DNA from: Microbacter sp. GSS18
GTDB taxonomy: Bacteria > Actinomycetota > Actinomycetes > Actinomycetales > Microbacteriaceae
Length of the DNA: 64,000 nt
Assembly: GCA_029319145.1 (NCBI GenBank)
Contig: CP119753.1
Coordinates: 124,001-188,000 of the forward strand
Direction of reading: 5' to 3'
This document shows, in pieces, positions 54,091-61,786 of the stretch (the stretch's first letter is position 1; each line of letters begins with the position of its first letter). The notes under the pieces are model-generated. The model was not told where the DNA came from, searched no databases, and saw only the letters and a list, made by a program, of their open reading frames with translations. The position numbers were made by a program, and so were the translations under genes.

Positions 54091-57000
54091 TTGGCATCCT
54101 TCTTCGCCTTGACGGTGAATGTCCACTTCGGCGTCGTCGCGGTCACGGGTTCGGCGAGCTTGCCGGGGAAGGGCGACACGAGCAGATCGATTTCGGGCTG
54201 CACCTCGCGCATCGAGTTGGCCACCTGGAAGAGGCGATCGCCTTCCTCGCCGATGGAGTCCTCGGGGCTGATCAGCAGAGGTTCGACGATCTGGTGAGGG
54301 AGTGTCTTCTTCGAGTACGTGAGCGCGCCCGACGTCGCTGTCGCCCGGTCCGTCCACTTGTCGAGCCGCAGCACGATCTTGCTCTTCATGCTCGATGCCG
54401 CCCCGGTGTCGGCTGCGATATCGACACGCGCGACGAGCTTGTCGACGATGGCATCGACAGTCGAGCGTCGGACTGTGATGCGGCCGGCGCCGGTGTTGGC
54501 TTCTGCAGAGAGCGACTCGCTGGGTGTCGCTGTTGCGTCGATCACACGCGCAGCCGAGACGATGAGGCCGGTGAGCCCGCGCTCGAGCGCGGCTTCTGAG
54601 AACGGCGTGACAGACAGCGCCTCGACGTTCGCGTAGAACGTGTCGTGGTAGTGCTCGAACTGCTCGTAGTGAGCCATGTCGCGCGGTCGCGCACGGTTAG
54701 CTAGCGTCACCACGAGCCCCGGCTTCGCTCCTTCTCGTCCGACGCGGGAGGACGCCTGGATGTACTCCGCGGTGTTCTTCGGCTGACCCACGATCATCAT
54801 CAGGCCGAGTCGAGGTACGTCCACGCCCACCTGGAGCATCGAGGTCGCGAGCACGACGTCGTACGGCAGTTCGCGCGGGGCGAGTTGCTCGCCGGCCTTG
54901 AGCTTGGCCGCGATGACGGCCCTTCCGGCGGTCGTGTCAGTATCGGCGTCGAACGGCGATGCCAGGTGCGTGAGCGTCTTCCCGATCTCGGAGGATGAGA
55001 TGCGAGAAGTCAGCTCGCCGAGCTTGAGCGGTGTGCGCCGTCGTGGATATCCGGTCGACTTGTCAGGGTTGCTCACCCGTGTCGTCACGTCATCCTCGAG
55101 GTACCGGCGCATACCGGCCAGTTCTCGCGTCGCCGAGAAGTAGTCGACGAGGGTGAGGTACGGCTCCGCTGCCGCGCCATGCGCGTCGAACAACCTCTGA
55201 CCGGCGAGCAGGAGGATCTCGCTGAGGCGGATCTCTGCCAGTGTCAGGCGAGCGCCGTGAAGGCACACACCGAGGTAGCGACGTCCCGGGGCCTCGTCGA
55301 GCGGCACTTCCTTCGAGAAGAAGGTGTCGCTCACGCTCAGCACCTGCGGCGGGAACACCTCGACGTCTCGGGCATACAGCCGTTGGACCTGCGCGGCCGC
55401 CTTCCGAACGGTAGCCGTCGATGCGATGACGAGCGGCTTCACCGGCTTCGCTGCACCGGGCGCACCCAGTTCCCAGCTCGACAGGACGTCGATCGCGCCT
55501 TCGAACAGCCCGACCGCGGTGCCGAGTGCTCCGGTGATGAGGTGGAGCTCGTCCTGGATGATCAGGTCGGGCGGGCGCAGCCGGCCCACCGTCGTGACTT
55601 GCGTCGCGGGGTAGGTTCGTCCATTCGCGGTCTTGGTGTTGTGCGTGTCGGCGCCGCAGACGCTGCCGTCGGTGTCGAGGTGTTTGTAGCCGTGACGCGG
55701 GCACTTCTTCGCGACATAGCCGAAGATGCTCGCCGCTTCGCCCTCGCGAGCCAGCCGAGCGAACTTGTCGACGGTCGCGAGCAGGAAGGTCGGCGGATGC
55801 CGGTAGATCTCATCATCGACGGTGAGAACGGGAAGCCCGACTTCGGCAGACCCGCCGGTGGCGAACGGACAACGGGCTCGACGATCGCCGCAATACACAC
55901 GGATGCGCTTCTCGACGTCGTCGGCTTCGACGTTCGCCTTCGGGTTGATCTCGGTACCGCACCAGGGGCAGTGGTCGAACTGGAGGACGGTGAGACCGTA
56001 GGCGGAGCTCCCATCCCGCTCGCGGACATCCTTCACCTGCTCTGCCGCCTCGGTGTACCGCTTCGGGCTGACGCTCGAGCCCACCCATAGGCCGATCGTG
56101 AAGGGTGTCTCGCCCCACGTCTCCGGAGCCTCTCGACGGACGACCTCGGCGGCACACATAAGTGTGGTTGCGCGCAGGAACTGCTGCGATGTGAGCAGTC
56201 GCAGCGTGTACCGCATGACAACGGCGACGCCGTCGCCGCCGTCGAGCAGCCCTTCGGGCGTCTCGACCTTTCCTTGCAGGCGCCGGATGCCGAACGTGAA
56301 CGCGGCCAGGCCAAGGTAGGCCTCCGTCTTACCACCACCGGTGGGGAAGAACAGCAGCTCGGCGCGGGCGAAATCGGTCGAGCGCCGCACGTGAGTCGGG
56401 TCGACGACCGAGGGGAGCTGCATGAGAATGAACGCGAGCTGGAAGGCGCGCCAGGACGCCGCCTTCTCGCCGCGCGAATCGACTGCTGCGACGGCATCGG
56501 CGATCGACAGATCCTTATCCTCGATTCGGAGTGCCGCGACCTGTGAGCGCAGGCGCTGATCGCGCATCGTGCGGTTCATGAACCAGAACGCGTGCTGCGC
56601 CTGCTCGTTCGACGTGAGGAGGTTGAGGCCGGCACGCAGCCGCACGAGCGCTGCGTCGCCGTCCTCGAGCCCGATGCGCCCCTGCTCCCGAAGCCACTCC
56701 GGAAGCCTCGAGTTGTCTTCCTCCCGTTCCTTCAGCCAGCCGGCGTACCCGTCGATGAGCGGCTGCAGGCCCGCTTCGAGCTCTGCCGGGGATGCATCCA
56801 TGAGCGCTCGCATGCTGAGTACCGCGCCCTCAACCGCGGGAGCCTGCGTCTGCGGAACCTCTGCGGTGGGGAGCCAGGTCGTCCTGACCGCCGTCGCCCG
56901 ACGCGTGTCGGTTTCGGAGAGGTCCCAGTCCACAGAGGCTGTGCGGCCGACGGCGAACTCGAGGCGGTCGCGGTAGAGCAGGTCGAGACGGCGCACTTCC

Positions 57001-57785
57001 AGGTCTCGAGAGCCGCGATCGGACACCATCGCATCGCGAGCGGGCAGGAAGACGGCGTCCCCGCTCGGCGCGGTGACCTCGAGCTCGGCCTGGAACATCC
57101 ACAGCTTCGGCGGCAGCTCACGTCCTGTGATCGCCGTGTTGAGGAGGGCCGCTTCGACGACACGACGTCCCTCGACGTCGAACACCTCGACGCTGATCTC
57201 GACGTCTCCGGGCAAGACTCGTCTCGTCGAGCTGCCGTCCTGCAGGATGGAGATGTCGATCTCGGCCAGCTCTTCGAAGGGCGTCCGGTCGTAGTACGTC
57301 TGTGTCCGGCCCTGGTCGTCCACGTCCCGCCGAGCAGCGTACTTGCCCCAGCGTGCGGTGAACCGGAGCAGCCCATTGTCCGCTGGCACCTGGAATCGCA
57401 GGCCCATCGACGACGGGGCGATGATCTTCGACTCGGGTCCGCGATCCTCGTCGGGTTCGCTCGGCGATGCTTCCGCGATGGGCTCCTCTTCATCGGCGGG
57501 CAGGCCGTGAACATCGCGCACGCCGCTGAGATCGGCGACGGCGAGGGACTCGTCCGCGCGAACGTCGGCGAGCGTGGCGTCGAGGGCGTCGGTCGACGAT
57601 TCGGCGGCGGGTGTGCCGCCATCGAGGAGCGAGATCGGGGCGAGCGCGCCGGCGAGGTAGCGGGCGCGGGGTGTGCCCACGATCGTCTCGTCGGGTCCGT
57701 CCCACGGGCCGACGAGGTCGCGACTGATCAGATCGACTAGCTCTTCGCGGACTTGCGCAGAGTTTGTCGGGGATTCCGTGGACAC
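54087..57785 (-). CDS. drmA: DrmA, DISARM helicase
   Basis: 1232 residues from GTG 57785, sharing one base with the drmMI stop. LLFFPTGGGKTEAYLGLAAF is the Walker A (Lys about 486); DLIIQDELHLITGALG is the DExH motif (about residue 743); VIASTATVRKAAAQV is motif III, and EYIQASSRVGREGAKPG motif VI. Two Cys clusters (HCPWCGTEIN, CPRHGYKHLD...CGAD) interrupt the helicase. The N-terminal 450 residues carry strand-rich accessory domains. DrmA with DrmB is the DISARM core that acts on incoming DNA. Confidence 0.95.
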   Translation of the reverse strand: MSTESPTNSAQVREELVDLISRDLVGPWDGPDETIVGTPRARYLAGALAPISLLDGGTPAAESSTDALDATLADVRADESLAVADLSGVRDVHGLPADEEEPIAEASPSEPDEDRGPESKIIAPSSMGLRFQVPADNGLLRFTARWGKYAARRDVDDQGRTQTYYDRTPFEELAEIDISILQDGSSTRRVLPGDVEISVEVFDVEGRRVVEAALLNTAITGRELPPKLWMFQAELEVTAPSGDAVFLPARDAMVSDRGSRDLEVRRLDLLYRDRLEFAVGRTASVDWDLSETDTRRATAVRTTWLPTAEVPQTQAPAVEGAVLSMRALMDASPAELEAGLQPLIDGYAGWLKEREEDNSRLPEWLREQGRIGLEDGDAALVRLRAGLNLLTSNEQAQHAFWFMNRTMRDQRLRSQVAALRIEDKDLSIADAVAAVDSRGEKAASWRAFQLAFILMQLPSVVDPTHVRRSTDFARAELLFFPTGGGKTEAYLGLAAFTFGIRRLQGKVETPEGLLDGGDGVAVVMRYTLRLLTSQQFLRATTLMCAAEVVRREAPETWGETPFTIGLWVGSSVSPKRYTEAAEQVKDVRERDGSSAYGLTVLQFDHCPWCGTEINPKANVEADDVEKRIRVYCGDRRARCPFATGGSAEVGLPVLTVDDEIYRHPPTFLLATVDKFARLAREGEAASIFGYVAKKCPRHGYKHLDTDGSVCGADTHNTKTANGRTYPATQVTTVGRLRPPDLIIQDELHLITGALGTAVGLFEGAIDVLSSWELGAPGAAKPVKPLVIASTATVRKAAAQVQRLYARDVEVFPPQVLSVSDTFFSKEVPLDEAPGRRYLGVCLHGARLTLAEIRLSEILLLAGQRLFDAHGAAAEPYLTLVDYFSATRELAGMRRYLEDDVTTRVSNPDKSTGYPRRRTPLKLGELTSRISSSEIGKTLTHLASPFDADTDTTAGRAVIAAKLKAGEQLAPRELPYDVVLATSMLQVGVDVPRLGLMMIVGQPKNTAEYIQASSRVGREGAKPGLVVTLANRARPRDMAHYEQFEHYHDTFYANVEALSVTPFSEAALERGLTGLIVSAARVIDATATPSESLSAEANTGAGRITVRRSTVDAIVDKLVARVDIAADTGAASSMKSKIVLRLDKWTDRATATSGALTYSKKTLPHQIVEPLLISPEDSIGEEGDRLFQVANSMREVQPEIDLLVSPFPGKLAEPVTATTPKWTFTVKAKKDAK

Positions 57786-60700
57786 TAAAACATCGCTCCT
57801 TCGGGCGCGGCGGATTCTTCGAAGCTCTTGGCTCGCTTCGACTTGGCTGTCGGAGCGGACTCGCCTTCTAGCTTCGCTCGCCGGTGGTTCTCCTCCAGCA
57901 AGCGGTCGAGGATCTCGACTCGAGCAGCTGGGCTCACCGTCCACCGCTCCATCTGGCGGTAGGTGTGGAACCCGTGTCCGAGCGGGATGTCGGCCCAGCC
58001 ATACGCCTCCATCACGGCTTCGTCAATCTGGCTATGGAGAGATCGGATGGATTCGATATCGGGGTCCCCAAGCACGTCCGGAGAATTTGCGAGGTTATAG
58101 AGCGCTGTTAGGCCAAGTCCCCTCCGGTGCATGACATCACGTCGACTCCGGTCGAGGAGGTTGCCGAGTAGCCGCATCTCGTCGCTATTCGCCGGTCGCG
58201 GGAGCGTTTCAAAGACGTCCGATGGGGTGTAGCGCGGATCGTTTCGCATACCTGATCCGTACTTGATTGCCCACGTCTGATGCGGCATTGAGGAAAGGAA
58301 TGCGAAGTCCGCCGTATCGTCCGTCGCGAACACGACCACTGCGTGACTGAACACTTGCCGGGTTGTCACCATCAGGGGCATCACTGTCTTGCTCGTCACT
58401 GCCATGGCTACGGTTCGCTCAAGGCCGTCAATCGCGGCATATAGCTTGAGCGCGCGAGCTTCGAACTTCCACCACTCGTCCACGATGCGAGGCTTGTTCT
58501 TGATTGTCATGCGATGCGACCGCAGGTCTCCTTCGATCCAATGCCAAGGTTCTACGAAGCTGCGCGCGACCGCCTCGGTGCGGTCGCCAAAGTCGACAAC
58601 CCACCGCGAAGCTTCGGCGCTGGGACTGGAATTGAGGTCGTTGCCGACTAGGTACGGTGCGAGCACCTCGCGGTTGGCTATTCGCACAGCCAGCATCTTG
58701 CTGGCCTCGGACGGCGACATCGTGAAGCCCACCCCATTGATGAAGGAGCCAATGAACGCAGTGTTCCTGTTCTCCGCCAAGCGATGCGGTACACCGAGGA
58801 CGCGGCCCTCAGGTTCAAGCAGCGTCGAGATTCGCACGACTCGTGCACCATCGAGCCACGGCATGGTTACAGATGAGCGCTGCCCGAGCCACATTGCCGC
58901 GTACTGGAGGTTGGCGCTGCGAGACGGCCAAGCCTTGCTCTGAACCGCTCTATCGAGTACCGCTCCTCTCTTTTCGAGCTGATCCAGGCCGACCTCGCGA
59001 TTGTCCCCTTGGGCGACGCTATTTGTTGTGATCACACCGAGACGGCCGCGCGGGTTCAGCATGCCGTAGCTGCGCAGTAGGAAGAACACCACGAGGTCGG
59101 TATTACCGGGTTGCCCCGAAGCGATCGCCTCGATTAGGAATTCTCGCGTGTTGACACCCAAGGCAGGAGACAACTTCTTGCCTCCAAGGAACGGTGGGTT
59201 CCCGATAATGGCGTCGAAGCCGCCGTGGGTATGGATAACATCGGGGGCTTCGAGGATCCAGTGGAGGGGCTTCCAACGTGCCTCACCTGTGTCGACGGTG
59301 GGGGTGAGGCCCGCGGCGATGATGGAATCGAGTTCGGTGCGGTCGGGCGCGGCGTTCTCATCGGAGGGATAGGCAGCGCGGAGCGCGTCGGCGAGGTCGT
59401 CGTAGCGGTCGTCGAGATTCTTGCCGGGTTTGCCGCCTTCGAGGAGACCGGCGGCGATGATGCCGTCGGCCACGTCGCTGAGCTTCGCGGTGACCTGCTC
59501 CGCCTGTGCGAGGAGGGCGTGCTTCGCCTTGGTGGAGCGCATCCGGTCGGCGTCGTCGACCTGCCCGGAGGCGAGCTCACGTCGGATGCGTGCGGCATCG
59601 TCGAGGTCCTTGTCGACGTCGAACCAGAGCAGCTGCTCACGGCCGTGGCGCCGCTCAGGGTAGATGTGCTGTGCCTTCAGCTGCTCCTCCGTGGTGACGC
59701 CGAGGAGGGAGTTGCCGTGGAAGACGCGGTCATCCACGAAGGAGAACGGCTTACCGGGGTCCATGGAGATGAGCCAGAGCGAGAGCTTGCACATCTCCAC
59801 CGCCATGCCGTTGATGTCGGCGCCGTAGAGGCAGCGGGCGACGATCTCGCGTACGGCCCACCGCTTCAGGTCGGACTCGTGGCTGACATCGAGGCCCTCG
59901 TTCGCGCGTGCTTCGATGAGCCGGTCGGCCAGGTACCGGGCAGCCGCGACGAGGAACGCGCCTGAGCCGGCGGCGATGTCGGCGATCTTCAGGTCGAGGA
60001 TCTCCGCCGACGACTTGAGCCTCCACTGGCTGCGGTCTTCGATGTCGAGCGGGCCGGGGGAGTAGACCAGTGGCTCCAGCGCGTGCAGCACCACTTCTTC
60101 GGCGAGGGAACGGGGCGTGTAGTGAGTGCCGGTGTTCGCGCGTTGCGGCGATTCGGTCATGACCAGCCCACCCGCGGGGACAACGTAGGGGAACCCGCGC
60201 AGGTCGTTGCGGATGAGTCCGTGGAACGGCTCCAGCCGTGCGGCGAGGTCGTCATCGCCGAGGAGCGCGTGCCGCAGGCGAGTGCGGGCATCGGCGGTGG
60301 CTGTCTGGTCATCGGCCCCGTAGGCCTTGGTGATCTGGTTCGCGGTGCGGGGCTTCGACTGCTCTTGAGTCTTCTTCAGGTGCTCGATGAGGCGCTTGGC
60401 GAAGTCGGAGGGGGTGATTGCGGCGTTCGCGATCTCTTCGAGCTCGACGAGTGCGATTTCGGGCTCGAACCCGCTCTTCCTTCCCTCTAGCCCGACGGTG
60501 ACGTCGGACACGTATTCCGCGGAGTAGCCGAGCAGGCCCTCGTAGACGTAGCCGATCTGCTCGACGTCGAGGTCGCGGAACGACAGCTGCATCGCGCCGT
60601 CTTCGATCGTCTGCACAGCGCGGAGGACAGCGAACATGGCGCGGTCGGACAGTCGCACCCGCAGGCGGCCCTGCGCGTCGGTGGCATGCAGCCACGGGAA

Positions 60701-61786
60701 CCGGGCGGGGTCGAACAGCGAACCGCCATAGGCCGGCATCCGCATGTCTTGGAAAGACGCCCCGCCGAAGACGGCGTTGCTCGCGGCAAGCAGACGGTGC
60801 CACGCCTCCCACGAGTGGTCGAGCGCTTCCACCGAAGTCGCCGTCGCATCGCGCTGCAGCTGCTCCCGCACCCTGGAGATCGCGTACGACGACCGGTACA
60901 GGTCGTGCTCGGGAAGCAGCCCGCGTTCTTCGGCGAAGAGGAGGAAGACGATACGCATGAGTACCGTTACCGCTCCCTCGTAGGCCGCCTTCGGATCCTC
61001 GGGCAGCGGGGAAGGTTCACCCTCGGCCAGGGCACGCAGGTGGGTATCCGACATGGACTGCAGCACGAGTTCTACAGCTCGGCGCACCTGGTCACCGAGC
61101 GCCTCGGTGATCTCCTCGGCGCTGGCGACACTCTTGGCGAATACGAGCGGCAACCGCTTCTTGTCGTCCCCGCCCGCGATCGAGGTGTAGCTCGCGAGGG
61201 TGAGGAACGCATCCCTGCTCGGGCGTTCCTCACGCCAGAGCAGGGCATCCCACACGCCGCTGGCGGTCGTGACGTCCTTGGCCGCCGAGACCAGAGCCCA
61301 CCATCGGCCATCAGTGACGATGCCGATTGTCACCCCGGTCTCGCGAAGCAGCACCGCCATCCGATCGATCGCGTTCGCCGACCAACCGTCGGTCCCGGTC
61401 TTCCGTAGATCGTCGGTGCGATCCACCATCGTGACCAGCGCCGTGGGCCCGCTGTGCCCGGCCAGGGTTGCCCACGGGGTCACCGTCACCGCACCGTTGG
61501 GCGATTCCGCGGAAAGATCCGCGGGGGAGAGCTGCAGGTCCTCGGACCAATCCAGCAGGCGGCGCAGCACGGCCGTCACCCAGCGGTCCCGTGCCGCTTC
61601 GTATACATCCTCCGTCGCGGACCACGCGGCGGACCAACGGACGAACTCATCCACGAAGACCGTGCTGGTGTCGTCTGCGCTCGGCCGAGGCAGCCCGGAG
61701 GGATAGAACGACTTCAACGCGGCTTTCGACAGGAAGGGGCCGTCATGGTCGATCAGCGACAGCCACTCCCACACATCAACGGGCAC
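57785..61786 (-). CDS. drmMI: DrmMI, class 1 DISARM adenine-N6 DNA methyltransferase
   Basis: 1333 residues from GTG 61786. The N-terminal 580 residues resemble the accessory part of Type IIG/BREX PglX-like methylases. Motif I is IADIAAGSGAFLVAAARYLA (about residue 600), and the catalytic motif IV is FDAIIGNPPFLGGK (about residue 862), the NPP(F) of gamma-class adenine methylases. The C-terminal 400 residues should contain target recognition. It overlaps the drmD stop by 11 nt. The modified site is unknown. The 3' third appears to use somewhat less GC-rich codons. Confidence 0.93.
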   Translation of the reverse strand: MPVDVWEWLSLIDHDGPFLSKAALKSFYPSGLPRPSADDTSTVFVDEFVRWSAAWSATEDVYEAARDRWVTAVLRRLLDWSEDLQLSPADLSAESPNGAVTVTPWATLAGHSGPTALVTMVDRTDDLRKTGTDGWSANAIDRMAVLLRETGVTIGIVTDGRWWALVSAAKDVTTASGVWDALLWREERPSRDAFLTLASYTSIAGGDDKKRLPLVFAKSVASAEEITEALGDQVRRAVELVLQSMSDTHLRALAEGEPSPLPEDPKAAYEGAVTVLMRIVFLLFAEERGLLPEHDLYRSSYAISRVREQLQRDATATSVEALDHSWEAWHRLLAASNAVFGGASFQDMRMPAYGGSLFDPARFPWLHATDAQGRLRVRLSDRAMFAVLRAVQTIEDGAMQLSFRDLDVEQIGYVYEGLLGYSAEYVSDVTVGLEGRKSGFEPEIALVELEEIANAAITPSDFAKRLIEHLKKTQEQSKPRTANQITKAYGADDQTATADARTRLRHALLGDDDLAARLEPFHGLIRNDLRGFPYVVPAGGLVMTESPQRANTGTHYTPRSLAEEVVLHALEPLVYSPGPLDIEDRSQWRLKSSAEILDLKIADIAAGSGAFLVAAARYLADRLIEARANEGLDVSHESDLKRWAVREIVARCLYGADINGMAVEMCKLSLWLISMDPGKPFSFVDDRVFHGNSLLGVTTEEQLKAQHIYPERRHGREQLLWFDVDKDLDDAARIRRELASGQVDDADRMRSTKAKHALLAQAEQVTAKLSDVADGIIAAGLLEGGKPGKNLDDRYDDLADALRAAYPSDENAAPDRTELDSIIAAGLTPTVDTGEARWKPLHWILEAPDVIHTHGGFDAIIGNPPFLGGKKLSPALGVNTREFLIEAIASGQPGNTDLVVFFLLRSYGMLNPRGRLGVITTNSVAQGDNREVGLDQLEKRGAVLDRAVQSKAWPSRSANLQYAAMWLGQRSSVTMPWLDGARVVRISTLLEPEGRVLGVPHRLAENRNTAFIGSFINGVGFTMSPSEASKMLAVRIANREVLAPYLVGNDLNSSPSAEASRWVVDFGDRTEAVARSFVEPWHWIEGDLRSHRMTIKNKPRIVDEWWKFEARALKLYAAIDGLERTVAMAVTSKTVMPLMVTTRQVFSHAVVVFATDDTADFAFLSSMPHQTWAIKYGSGMRNDPRYTPSDVFETLPRPANSDEMRLLGNLLDRSRRDVMHRRGLGLTALYNLANSPDVLGDPDIESIRSLHSQIDEAVMEAYGWADIPLGHGFHTYRQMERWTVSPAARVEILDRLLEENHRRAKLEGESAPTAKSKRAKSFEESAAPEGAMF

